A stretch of DNA of 64,000 bases from positions 992,001 through 1,056,000 of the forward strand of contig NZ_VRUR01000002.1 in assembly GCF_008040165.1 (NCBI RefSeq). The letters run 5' to 3'. The translations under genes and the position numbers were made by a program. Below are positions 1-8,398 of this stretch, in pieces. Origin of the DNA: Flagellimonas hymeniacidonis (GTDB lineage: Bacteria; Bacteroidota; Bacteroidia; Flavobacteriales; Flavobacteriaceae). Position 1 is the stretch's first letter, and every line of letters begins with the position of its first letter. Under the pieces are notes generated by a model. It was not told where the DNA came from and made no database searches. It was given only the letters and a program-made list of their open reading frames with translations.

Positions 1-1
1 T

Positions 2-268
2 TGGTTGTCCCAAAATCAAGATGAACGATTTGATTTGATTTTTGCGGATGCATGGCCAGGAAAGTATAGTTGTTTAAATAAGGTGTTGTCCTTGGTTAAA
101 CCCGGAGGCTTCTATGTGATTGATGACATGGTAGCACAACCCAATTGGCCAGATGGACATGAAGAAAAGGCGATTGAACTGGTTAAAATATTAGAGGAAA
201 AAGAAAATTTTACGATAACTAAAATGAACTGGTCTACAGGAGTACTGGTTGCGGTTAAAACAAAATAG
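2..268 (+). CDS. Class I SAM-dependent methyltransferase, C-terminal part (cut by window edge)
   Basis: The reading frame is open to the left edge, so only the last 88-89 residues are present. The segment holds an 'LIFADAWPGKY' strand (the acidic post-motif of Rossmann methyltransferases) and 'LVKPGGFYVIDDM', the usual strand 5 region after a catalytic-domain helix, as in O-methyltransferases. The start lies outside the window; the TTG at 5 is not a convincing start because the frame continues upstream. It ends 2 nt before ilvN, so it is very probably co-transcribed with the ilv genes. Substrate unknown. In many bacteria ilvB lies directly before ilvN, so this gene is unexpected here. Confidence 0.7.
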   Translation, partial: WLSQNQDERFDLIFADAWPGKYSCLNKVLSLVKPGGFYVIDDMVAQPNWPDGHEEKAIELVKILEEKENFTITKMNWSTGVLVAVKTK

Positions 269-270
269 AC

Positions 271-798
271 ATGGAAAATCAATGGTATACCATTTCGGTT
301 TATTCAGAAAATAATATTGGATTGCTCAATAGAATATCTGGAATATTCTTAAAGAGACACATTAACATAGAAAGCCTAAACGTCTCTAAATCAGAAATTG
401 AGGATGTTTCAAAATTTACTATTGTAATTTTCGCCACTGAAAATTGGGCAAGAAAGATTGTACAACAAATAGAGAAGCAAGTTGAGGTAATAAAAGCATA
501 TTATCATACAGATGATGAGACCATTTATCAAGAGTCCGCTTTGTTTAAAATAGCGTCCAATTTACTGTTTGATGAACGACAGATTCAAAACATTATCAAG
601 GAAAGTAACTCGCAAATTGTTACAGTGGCCAGAGACTTTTTCGTGTTGTCCAAAACCGGGCGCCGGCATGAGATAGATGAAATGCACGATGCTCTGGAGC
701 CATATGGCATTATGCAGTTTGTACGCTCAGGAAGGATTGCAGTCAGCAAGGCTACAATGCCCATTACCAATATTTTAGCAGAATTTCAAAATCAATAA
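271..798 (+). CDS. ilvN: Acetolactate synthase small (regulatory) subunit
   Basis: Regulatory subunit of acetohydroxyacid synthase, the first shared enzyme of valine, leucine and isoleucine synthesis; it binds the large subunit IlvB and gives feedback inhibition by valine. Of 175 residues, about 5-75 form an ACT domain ('NNIGLLNRISGIFLKRHINI'), and about 90-165 match the small-subunit C-terminal domain ('VARDFFVLSKTGRRHEIDE'). The length is normal for the family. The ATG lies 2 nt after the methyltransferase stop, and ilvC follows 24 nt downstream. The large subunit is not in the window, although it is often the direct upstream neighbour. Confidence 0.92.
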   Translation: MENQWYTISVYSENNIGLLNRISGIFLKRHINIESLNVSKSEIEDVSKFTIVIFATENWARKIVQQIEKQVEVIKAYYHTDDETIYQESALFKIASNLLFDERQIQNIIKESNSQIVTVARDFFVLSKTGRRHEIDEMHDALEPYGIMQFVRSGRIAVSKATMPITNILAEFQNQ

Positions 799-822
799 AT
801 AGCACAAAATCAAAAACTAAAA

Positions 823-2298
823 ATGACAAATTACTTTAATACACTGTCGCTGCGTGATAAACTGACACAACTTGGGAAATGTAGATTTATGGATTCCAAT
901 GAATTCGCTGATGGCGTCGCGGCACTAAAAGGGAAAAAGATTGTAATTGTTGGATGTGGGGCACAAGGTCTAAATCAAGGATTGAACATGAGAGATTCTG
1001 GATTGGATATTTCGTATACCCTTCGGGAATCGGCCATTAAAGAGCAGCGTCAATCCTTTAAAAACGCCAAAGAGAACAATTTTAATGTGGGTACCTATGA
1101 AGAACTAATCCCTACCGCGGATTTGGTTATCAACCTTACCCCAGATAAGCAGCATACCAATGTGGTGAGCACTGTGATGCCCTTGATGAAAAAAGGAGCT
1201 ACGCTTTCCTATTCCCATGGCTTTAATATTGTGGAAGAAGGAATGCAGATTCGAAAAGATTTAACCGTAATAATGGTAGCACCTAAAAGTCCAGGTTCGG
1301 AAGTACGGGAAGAGTACAAAAGAGGCTTTGGTGTACCGACGCTAATTGCTGTGCATCCTGAGAATGATCCTGAAGGAAAAGGTTTGGAGCAAGCAAAAGC
1401 TTATGCAGCCGGTACCGGTGGACACAAAGCAGGAGTTTTGGAATCATCTTTTGTGGCTGAAGTAAAATCAGATTTAATGGGAGAGCAAACCATTCTTTGT
1501 GGATTGTTACAGACGGGTTCCATCTTATCTTTTAACAAAATGCTGGAAAAAGGTATTGATGCTGGTTATGCTTCCAAATTAATTCAGTACGGATGGGAAA
1601 CCATTACCGAAGGATTAAAACAAGGTGGAATAACCAACATGATGGATAGACTTTCCAATCCTGCTAAAATTAAAGCATTCGATTTGGCTGAAGAACTAAA
1701 AGGTATTATGCGTCCACTGTTTCAAAAGCATATGGATGATATTATGAGCGGACATTTTTCTAAAACCATGATGGAAGATTGGGCTAATGCAGATAAGAAC
1801 CTATTGGATTGGCGTGCAGCAACTGGCGAGACTTCTTTTGAAAAGACTCCAGCCGGGAGCAATGAAATTTCTGAGCAGGAATACTATGACAATGGTGTTT
1901 TGATGGTAGCTTTTGTAAAATCTGGAGTTGAACTAGCCTTTGAAACCATGACAGAATCAGGAATCATTGGAGAGTCTGCATATTATGAATCGTTACATGA
2001 AACGCCATTGATAGCCAATACCATTGCTAGAAAGAAATTGTTTGAAATGAACCGAGTGATTTCTGATACAGCGGAGTATGGCTGTTATTTATTTGATCAT
2101 GCTTGCAAGCCTTTACTAACCGATTTCATGAAAGCAATAGATACAGATGTTATTGGAAAGCATTTTGGCGAAGGAAGTGATAATGGTGTGGACAATGTGA
2201 AATTGATAGCCGTTAACAAAGCCATGAGAGAGCATCCTGTTGAGATTGTGGGAGCGAGATTGCGCGAATCCATGACAGCAATGAAGCCAATAGTGTAA
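823..2298 (+). CDS. ilvC: Ketol-acid reductoisomerase, long (class II) form
   Basis: Converts 2-acetolactate or 2-aceto-2-hydroxybutyrate to the dihydroxy acids with Mg2+ and NADPH, the second common step of branched-chain amino acid synthesis. The 491-residue length is that of the class II enzymes such as E. coli IlvC, not the roughly 330-residue class I. The Rossmann glycine motif 'GCGAQG' is at residues 44-49 and is followed by the E. coli-like stretch '[14 protein letters not shown]'. The C-terminal half has the duplicated knotted helical domain expected of class II. It sits between ilvN and ilvA in one apparent operon. Confidence 0.95.
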   Translation: MTNYFNTLSLRDKLTQLGKCRFMDSNEFADGVAALKGKKIVIVGCGAQGLNQGLNMRDSGLDISYTLRESAIKEQRQSFKNAKENNFNVGTYEELIPTADLVINLTPDKQHTNVVSTVMPLMKKGATLSYSHGFNIVEEGMQIRKDLTVIMVAPKSPGSEVREEYKRGFGVPTLIAVHPENDPEGKGLEQAKAYAAGTGGHKAGVLESSFVAEVKSDLMGEQTILCGLLQTGSILSFNKMLEKGIDAGYASKLIQYGWETITEGLKQGGITNMMDRLSNPAKIKAFDLAEELKGIMRPLFQKHMDDIMSGHFSKTMMEDWANADKNLLDWRAATGETSFEKTPAGSNEISEQEYYDNGVLMVAFVKSGVELAFETMTESGIIGESAYYESLHETPLIANTIARKKLFEMNRVISDTAEYGCYLFDHACKPLLTDFMKAIDTDVIGKHFGEGSDNGVDNVKLIAVNKAMREHPVEIVGARLRESMTAMKPIV

Positions 2299-2335
2299 GG
2301 ATTAGCTTTTTTGCGCTGAAAACCTAAAAACAATT

Positions 2336-3601
2336 GTGAAAGGAACGGCGACCACATATTTTCCTAGAATAGAGGACATTCAGGAAGCAGCTAAAACCAT
2401 AAAAGCAGTAGTTAGTAAAACTCCCTTGCAACAAAGTATTCGCTATTCTAAGAAGTACAAAGCCAATATTTTGCTCAAGCGAGAAGACTTGCAAAGGGTG
2501 AGAAGCTATAAGATTCGAGGTGCTTTTAATAAAATTAGTTCACTATCTAAATCGGAGTTGCAAGAAGGTGTGGTTTGCGCCAGTGCTGGCAATCATGCGC
2601 AGGGAGTCGCTTTTGCCTGTAACCACTTGGGTGTTAGCGGCACTATTTATATGCCCGTGGTGACGCCAAAACAAAAGATTGATCAGACCAAAATGTTTGG
2701 TGGAGATTGGGTGCAAGTGGTCTTGGAAGGGGATACATTTGATGATTCTTATAAAGCAGCTGAACAATTTTGTAATCAAAGCGGTAAGACTTTTGTTCAT
2801 CCTTTTGATGATAAAAAAACCATTGAAGGTCAGGCCACAATTGGTCTTGAATTGTTAAAGCAATCTGAAGAACCGATTGATTATGTTTTTGTAGCTGTAG
2901 GTGGTGGAGGTTTGGCTGCAGGCCTTTGTGCAACATTCAAAGCATTATCTCCAAAAACTAAAATTGTAGGTATAGAGCCTGCTGGCGCACCTTCCATGAA
3001 AACCTCCATTGAAAAAGGAGTACTCACAGAGTTAGAGCAAATCGACAAATTTATCGACGGGGCGGCGGTGCAAAAGGTAGGACAATATACATTTCCTATA
3101 TGCCAAGCACATCTACACAAGATGGAAACGGTTCCCGAAGGGAAAGTATGCCAGACCATATTAGAATTGTACAACAGGGATGCAATAGTTGTTGAACCTG
3201 CGGGAGCACTGACCTTGGCTGCCTTGGATGACTACAGAGATGAAATACAAGGTAAAAATGTAGTGTGTGTCATTAGCGGTAGCAACAATGACATTACCCG
3301 TACCGCTGAGATTAAAGAGCGAGCACTGCTGTATGGCAACCTTAAACATTATTTCATTGTACGGTTTCCGCAACGACCGGGAGCATTAAAGGAATTTGTT
3401 GTGGATATTTTAGGCCCCAATGACGATATTACACACTTCGAATATTCAAAAAAATCAAGCAGAGAAAATGCACCTGCTGTTGTGGGGATTGAATTGAAAG
3501 CTGCTGAAGATTTAGAACCATTGATTCAGCGAATGAAGACCAATAATTTTTTCGGAGATTATCTAAACAACAAGCCTGATCTTTTTCAATATTTAGTCTG
3601 A
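2336..3601 (+). CDS. ilvA: Threonine deaminase (threonine ammonia-lyase)
   Basis: PLP enzyme that turns threonine into 2-oxobutyrate, the entry to isoleucine. The PLP lysine is Lys59 in 'RSYKIRGAF', the phosphate-binding glycine loop is 'VGGGGLAAG', and 421 residues leave room for one C-terminal ACT-like regulatory domain (about 335-421, 'FIVRFPQRPGALKEF'). E. coli IlvA has two such subdomains, so this is the shorter, one-domain form. I chose a GTG start: it is the only plausible start between the ilvC stop and the conserved N-terminal region. It lies 37 nt after ilvC and is likely in the same operon. Confidence 0.92.
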   Translation: MKGTATTYFPRIEDIQEAAKTIKAVVSKTPLQQSIRYSKKYKANILLKREDLQRVRSYKIRGAFNKISSLSKSELQEGVVCASAGNHAQGVAFACNHLGVSGTIYMPVVTPKQKIDQTKMFGGDWVQVVLEGDTFDDSYKAAEQFCNQSGKTFVHPFDDKKTIEGQATIGLELLKQSEEPIDYVFVAVGGGGLAAGLCATFKALSPKTKIVGIEPAGAPSMKTSIEKGVLTELEQIDKFIDGAAVQKVGQYTFPICQAHLHKMETVPEGKVCQTILELYNRDAIVVEPAGALTLAALDDYRDEIQGKNVVCVISGSNNDITRTAEIKERALLYGNLKHYFIVRFPQRPGALKEFVVDILGPNDDITHFEYSKKSSRENAPAVVGIELKAAEDLEPLIQRMKTNNFFGDYLNNKPDLFQYLV

Positions 3602-3681
3602 TCATTTAACAATTCAGATGGTTTTCATTATAAGTGTCCCAACTAAATCGTTTTCGTAGCTAAACCTTTGAAAACACAGCA

Positions 3682-3710
3682 TTTGCAAGCCATTTTTGTG
3701 TTAGCTTTGC
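3682..3710 (+). promoter_or_regulatory. Candidate promoter for gapN
   Basis: TAGCTTTGC at 3702-3710 is a perfect match to the Bacteroidota -7 element TAnnTTTG, with TTTG at 3682-3685 upstream (16-nt spacer, slightly short). It leaves a leader of about 45 nt before the gapN ATG. The 159-nt gap 3602-3760 shows no clear terminator hairpin after ilvA. Confidence 0.5.
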
Positions 3711-3760
3711 ACATTGTTCAGGGCTATTTATTGAACATAATTAACTAAAAGCATAACAAT

Positions 3761-5350
3761 ATGCAGACCAAAACAACGATACCGGAAGCATTCCGAATAA
3801 CGAAAGAAATACACCAGAAAACCTATTTGGTCAATGGAGAATTAAAGGAATGGAAAGGAAAAAATACGACTGTGATTTCTACAATTTCTTCCACTAAGGA
3901 GTATGCCCACACCGTATTGGGAAGCATTCCAGATATGGGAGAAACAGAAGCCATGGAAGCTCTGGACGCTGCGGTAAACGCATACAATCAAGGTCAAGGT
4001 GTATGGCCGACCATGAAGGTGAAAGATCGCATTGAATGTATGGAAGCCTTTGTGAAGAAAATGGAGGCGAAGCGCGAGGAAGTTGTGAAACTTTTGATGT
4101 GGGAAATTGGGAAATCTATGCCCGATTCTTATAAAGAGTTCGACCGTACCGTTGAGTATATTTATGATACCATTGAAGATTACAAGCAATTGGATCGCAA
4201 CTCTGCCAAGTTTCAAAAACATGATGGGGTATATGCTCATATTCGCAGAGGACCGCTGGGGGTGGTTTTATGTTTAGGACCCTATAATTACCCGCTTAAT
4301 GAAACCTTTGCATTGCTTATTCCGGCAATTATTATGGGAAATACTACCGTTTTTAAGCCGGCAAAGCATGGTGTTTTATTAATTACACCACTTATGGAAG
4401 CCTTTCAAAGCAGTTTTCCAAAAGGTGTAGTAAATATTTTATTTGGTAGGGGTAGGGCGGTAGCGGCTCCGATTATGAAAACAGGCAAGGTTGATGTATT
4501 GGCATTGATTGGAAATAGTAAATCTGCCAATGCACTGCAAGACCAGCATCCAAAGAGTAATAGATTACGATTGGTTTTAGGGCTTGAAGCCAAAAATCCA
4601 GCAATAATTTTACCTGATGCCGATTTGGATCTCACTGTTAATGAATGTTTGGCAGGTACCCTTTCCTTCAATGGGCAGCGCTGTACCGCATTAAAGGTGG
4701 TTTATGTTCATGAAGATATAAAGGAGGAGTTTTTAAAACGATTTTCTGAAAAGGTAGATGCTTTAAAATTTGGTAACCCTTGGGATGAAGGAGTAAAACT
4801 CACCCCATTGCCTGAGCCTGGAAAACCAGCATATATTAAAGAATTGTTGGACGATGCCAAAGTTAAAGGAGCAAAAGTTCAGAATAAAAAAGGAGGGAAA
4901 CCATCAGATAATTTTATCTGGCCAGCGGTATTGTATCCCGTTTCCAAAGATATGCGGGTATATGAAGAAGAGCAATTTGGCCCCATAATCCCTGTTGTTT
5001 CCTTTAAAGATATTGAAGAGCCCTTAAATGATATGGCCGAGTCCAATTACGGACAACAGGTAAGTTTGTTTGGAAAGGATGTGTATACCCTATCTCCATT
5101 AATAGATACACTGGCAAATTTGGTTTGTAGGGTAAATTTAAACAGCTCTTGTCAGCGAGGTCCAGATGTATATCCTTTTACGGGTAGAAAAGACTCTGCA
5201 CAGTCAACACTAAGTGTACATGATGCGTTGCGTTCGTTCTCTGTACGTACTTTTGTGGCTTTTAAAGACAATGAGTTGAACAACGAAACCATTGAGCAGC
5301 TGTTGGAAGCTAAGGTGAGCAACTTTTTAAGTACGGATTACATTCTATAA
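3761..5350 (+). CDS. gapN: NADP-dependent non-phosphorylating glyceraldehyde-3-phosphate dehydrogenase (ALDH family)
   Basis: Aldehyde dehydrogenase that by family likeness oxidises glyceraldehyde-3-phosphate straight to 3-phosphoglycerate, making NADPH and skipping one ATP step of glycolysis. The catalytic cysteine is Cys308 in '[10 protein letters not shown]' and the general base is Glu276 in 'LGLEAKNP', in the usual ALDH spacing. The GapN-like features are the 'GQRCTALK' box and an N-terminal 'YLVNGEW'-type region ('[11 protein letters not shown]'). At 529 residues it is a little longer than the typical 475-500. It is monocistronic with its own promoter, and its end is 15 nt from the convergent gene at 5366. 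Another ALDH substrate cannot be excluded. Confidence 0.82.
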   Translation: MQTKTTIPEAFRITKEIHQKTYLVNGELKEWKGKNTTVISTISSTKEYAHTVLGSIPDMGETEAMEALDAAVNAYNQGQGVWPTMKVKDRIECMEAFVKKMEAKREEVVKLLMWEIGKSMPDSYKEFDRTVEYIYDTIEDYKQLDRNSAKFQKHDGVYAHIRRGPLGVVLCLGPYNYPLNETFALLIPAIIMGNTTVFKPAKHGVLLITPLMEAFQSSFPKGVVNILFGRGRAVAAPIMKTGKVDVLALIGNSKSANALQDQHPKSNRLRLVLGLEAKNPAIILPDADLDLTVNECLAGTLSFNGQRCTALKVVYVHEDIKEEFLKRFSEKVDALKFGNPWDEGVKLTPLPEPGKPAYIKELLDDAKVKGAKVQNKKGGKPSDNFIWPAVLYPVSKDMRVYEEEQFGPIIPVVSFKDIEEPLNDMAESNYGQQVSLFGKDVYTLSPLIDTLANLVCRVNLNSSCQRGPDVYPFTGRKDSAQSTLSVHDALRSFSVRTFVAFKDNELNNETIEQLLEAKVSNFLSTDYIL

Positions 5351-5365
5351 TAAGGGCTTTTAAAA

Positions 5366-6508
5366 TTAATATTGGAATAATTGAGCACGTTCACCATGTC
5401 GCTCCTTTAAGGCAATGGCATCGGCCAGCCCTCTAATGTAGTATGTAAAGCTGCCTTCCCAAATAGTCTTTGTGCCCAATTCTTCATATTCAGGGATGTT
5501 TTTGATATGGAATTTGGCTGCTTCAATGTCACCCAGAATCAACAAAATAGATGAAAGATTGGCATTAAGCGCATTTTGAATCACAGGATCTGAGGCACGA
5601 ACCAGCTTATCTGTAAAGTAATTTCTGGCATATTCCAAATCAGGGGCAACCTGTTCCAAAGTCTTCCTTTTCTTTTTACTTAAGGAAGAAAGGGAATGGA
5701 TACTCTTTTTAGCTATTTCGCATGCATCATTTAAAGCCTCATGTTCTTTGCCCTTAACTCCGAACATGGCGCTATAAGCATTTGCTTTTTGATTTAGGAA
5801 ATGATCTTCTAAAATGCGTCCGGCTTCCTGAATGAAATATTCTAAAATGGCAGCCTCGTGTTTTTTTATTCTTTTTTCCAAGAGTTTTCTTTTTTTCTCG
5901 GGTTTTTTGGTCATTTTGTATTTCAACTTAAAAGAAGGGTTAAATACCAAATGCCGTAAACGCAGTTTTTTTGTAAAGCCGTCCCTATCATCAATATAAT
6001 ATATGATTTCCTTGTCAAGAAGGACTTTATCTTCTGCAGTTTTTACCAGTAGTCTGGCCGCTACATTGATTTCTCCCATAATGCTTTCTGGATCCGAATA
6101 ATCTACATCGAGTTGAACGTGTTCCATCTTAAATGTATCGGTGCTCAACTCAATAGAAAAATCAGGGTCGGTTTGCACCCAAACAAAGGGACGGGAATTC
6201 AACATGTATTTCTTGCTCCATTTTGTTATGGTATCTCGAACGGCTCGTCTTCTAAGTCTTGCGCGTTCTTCAGAATCCATTTCACCTATCTGCATGGCCC
6301 AGTTCATTTCATCCCAAAAGTCCATGGGGTCTAATTTGGTATTCACTGTTGTAGAAAAGGTGCGAAGGGCTTCATCCATAGGAGTAGCGGGCGAAATTTG
6401 ATATGCCCATGCCACTGGAGCTTTGGTAAGCTTTACTTTTTTTTGCCCTGTACCGAGTATAGGAATTAGCAAAACAAAGGACAGTAAAAATACGTTGTAG
6501 GATTTCAT
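5366..6508 (-). CDS. Secreted protein of unknown function
   Basis: 380 residues with a clear Sec signal peptide (MKSYN then a hydrophobic stretch ending 'ILGTGQ', signal peptidase I type, no lipobox). The mature part has a mixed alpha/beta first half (about 25-185), a very basic lysine-rich helix around 190-215 ('KKPEKKRKLLEKRIKKHE'), and a helical second half that could be TPR-like (about 225-360). I do not recognise a family. It is the last gene of the minus-strand island 5366-13873, but the 197-nt gap 6509-6705 with a hairpin suggests separate transcription from the lipoprotein gene upstream. Confidence 0.7.
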   Translation of the reverse strand: MKSYNVFLLSFVLLIPILGTGQKKVKLTKAPVAWAYQISPATPMDEALRTFSTTVNTKLDPMDFWDEMNWAMQIGEMDSEERARLRRRAVRDTITKWSKKYMLNSRPFVWVQTDPDFSIELSTDTFKMEHVQLDVDYSDPESIMGEINVAARLLVKTAEDKVLLDKEIIYYIDDRDGFTKKLRLRHLVFNPSFKLKYKMTKKPEKKRKLLEKRIKKHEAAILEYFIQEAGRILEDHFLNQKANAYSAMFGVKGKEHEALNDACEIAKKSIHSLSSLSKKKRKTLEQVAPDLEYARNYFTDKLVRASDPVIQNALNANLSSILLILGDIEAAKFHIKNIPEYEELGTKTIWEGSFTYYIRGLADAIALKERHGERAQLFQY

Positions 6509-6656
6509 TGCTATAATGCTTGGTATTTGTATAGGGGACTTATTAGATTATCTACTCTAAATTAACATTGTCCATCTATCGTATATAACATTGTTTGAGG
6601 GATGACGGTTCGCAATTGACCAATGGTTACATTTCGGATGTCTGGGGTTAAAGAAA

Positions 6657-6681
6657 GGCCCTTAGAAAATTACTAAGGACC
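6657..6681 (-). terminator. Hairpin terminator after the MopE-like gene
   Basis: CCTTAG at 6660-6665 pairs with CTAAGG at 6673-6678 around a 7-nt loop; the stem extends past one mismatch to GG/CC at 6657-6658 and 6680-6681. On the minus strand the hairpin is followed by a T-rich stretch (CTTTCTTTAA). It lies 25 nt downstream of the stop of the lipoprotein gene at 6706. Confidence 0.6.
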
Positions 6682-6705
6682 TAACCATGCTGAAAACAAA
6701 TTTTA

Positions 6706-8070
6706 TTAATTAGCAGGAGTAGAGCGGGTATAGGAGAAAGCACCTCCATTACCCTCTTCCCATGCAGTAAAGGTTAGGGTGAGATAAATGTCGTCTTCCA
6801 CAAGCCATGCCCCCAGTTTTTTGCCTATTACATGAGAAAAATCCGTTGTGGATTGGGTACCAACGCCCTCAACTACGACTTCAAAATCATCTTTGACGGT
6901 AGAAGTATGAAGTTCTTCTTCTTCCAGATAATAAATAATAGAAGCAATGTTATGGAAGCTGTAAAAATTTGTAGGGTCACCCAAAGTGCCATAAAGATTA
7001 AAATCAGCCCAAGCTTCATGACCATTACTTCCAGTATCATCCAATAGTGCCCAACGTACATTTTTGGTGCCCCCACTTGGGGCTATTGTGTTGATATCCT
7101 TAATGGCTGCACTGGCGTCATCGTCAAAATCTGCAATTAAGTCTGAATTATTGTCATCAATGTGGATGGCATCTTCCTTGAAGTTGTTTGGGTGTGACCA
7201 CCATGCAAAGTTGTACATAGGGCCAGCATCTTGGCGCGTGAAGATGACATTTTCGGTCAATTTATCTTGATTTTTGGTGGCAGTCCAATCTACCTTGGTG
7301 GCTTTGCTGAAGACCATGTCCGGGCCATCCCAAACAAAACCAGAAAAGCCATCACAGTTATTGTCCAAACCGTCTCCTGCTATTTCGATAGCGCCAGGAT
7401 TAATGGTCGCCAAGTTGTCGTTACAATCATCTTTGTTGGCAACGTAATTTTCTATATCGGTGCGGCAACCGAGTGCCACCTGGATATTTGCTTCGTCTCC
7501 GAAACCATCCCCATCCAAATCTCGATAATAAACAAAATTGCTATCAGGGTTAACATCTGAATCAGTATCATCACAATCAAAAGCATCGTTGTTTTTGGTG
7601 TGATTTTCAGGTTCGGCCGCACAAATGGACAGCTGCATGGATTTTTCCTCAACACCAAAACCATCACCATCCAGATCTTCATAATAGGTTATCATTACAT
7701 CTGGTTTTACGGTAGCATCGGTATCATCACAATCCCCACCTATTTCTACATAACCATCTGGCCTTTCTATACAGCCAATTTCGGTAGCGTTAGAGTCTCC
7801 AAAACCATCTTTATCCTTATCAAAATAGAAGGTTCTTTCACTACAGCCAGGAAATATAAGGTCATCCTTATCATTGGTATCTGTATTATTTGCCACAAAA
7901 CCCGTAGGTCTGGAACATGCACTTTTTGAGACTGCTGCATTTCCAAAGCCATCGCTATCGGAATCTTGGTAAAAAGTTTTGGTAGCGCAACCATCATCGT
8001 TACTACATGATGTTATGGCCATAAAGGAAAGTAACAAGGTAAGGTTACCAATCTTTTGTGAAGTTTTCAT
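6706..8070 (-). CDS. Lipoprotein with MopE-type putative metal-binding repeats
   Basis: 454 residues. The N-terminus is a lipoprotein signal ('FMAITSC') and the mature start Cys-Ser-Asn-Asp-Asp resembles the Bacteroidota surface-export signal. Residues about 25-235 hold four repeats of the type [Y/F]-x-D-x-D-x-DGFG and matching 'DCDDTD...NPD' units, ending in 'GDGLDNNCDG'. These are the 'putative metal-binding motif' repeats of the MopE family, likely binding Ca2+ or Cu through the Asp-rich loops. Residues about 240-454 form a separate beta-rich domain with no family I recognise. Probably a surface-anchored, cation-stabilised protein; ligand unknown. A 328-nt gap precedes it. Confidence 0.75.
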   Translation of the reverse strand: MKTSQKIGNLTLLLSFMAITSCSNDDGCATKTFYQDSDSDGFGNAAVSKSACSRPTGFVANNTDTNDKDDLIFPGCSERTFYFDKDKDGFGDSNATEIGCIERPDGYVEIGGDCDDTDATVKPDVMITYYEDLDGDGFGVEEKSMQLSICAAEPENHTKNNDAFDCDDTDSDVNPDSNFVYYRDLDGDGFGDEANIQVALGCRTDIENYVANKDDCNDNLATINPGAIEIAGDGLDNNCDGFSGFVWDGPDMVFSKATKVDWTATKNQDKLTENVIFTRQDAGPMYNFAWWSHPNNFKEDAIHIDDNNSDLIADFDDDASAAIKDINTIAPSGGTKNVRWALLDDTGSNGHEAWADFNLYGTLGDPTNFYSFHNIASIIYYLEEEELHTSTVKDDFEVVVEGVGTQSTTDFSHVIGKKLGAWLVEDDIYLTLTFTAWEEGNGGAFSYTRSTPAN

Positions 8071-8398
8071 ACTATTTGTCTTTTAGGGTTAAATTTTAGA
8101 AGTATTACCACAAATTCTGCATGGTAATCGAGGATAAAACTACTAGTGCTTAAAGTGCATTTAAGGACTGGATTTATAAATAGGGCAGGACAATTGATGA
8201 ATACCCCTTTTGAATGGATGAAATCAAAAATATTATAGGAATTGACTTACAAGAAATGAAGTTTAAATTTTTTAGGAGTGCCTTTGGCTGAGTTTGCGAA
8301 CTTTTATCTGCCCTGTATTTAATGCAGGGAAACAACAATACATAGAACAGGGGCCTTACAAGTCCCCTGTTGTTTTTAACTTTATAAGTGCAATGCCA
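8071..8398. other. 328-nt intergenic region with two hairpins, no gene
   Basis: No credible coding sequence. The part next to 8070 is the leader of the MopE-like gene; I see no perfect TAnnTTTG element there. The part next to 8398 holds two hairpins that share the CCCTG/CAGGG core (8311-8329 and 8346-8371), described separately. Confidence 0.6.
8346..8371 (-). terminator. Hairpin after the second surface lipoprotein gene
   Basis: AACAGGGG (8346-8353) pairs perfectly with CCCCTGTT (8364-8371) around a 10-nt loop, 27 nt after the stop of the lipoprotein gene at 8399. A T-run follows on the plus strand but not on the minus strand, so as a minus-strand terminator it is not ideal. A second hairpin, CCCTG (8311-8315) with CAGGG (8325-8329), lies just beyond and could exchange partners with this one. 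Confidence 0.45.

Noticed and set aside
2543..2936. Long minus-strand frames inside ilvA
   Set aside because: Shadows of a strongly conserved plus-strand gene; protein sequences show no family features.
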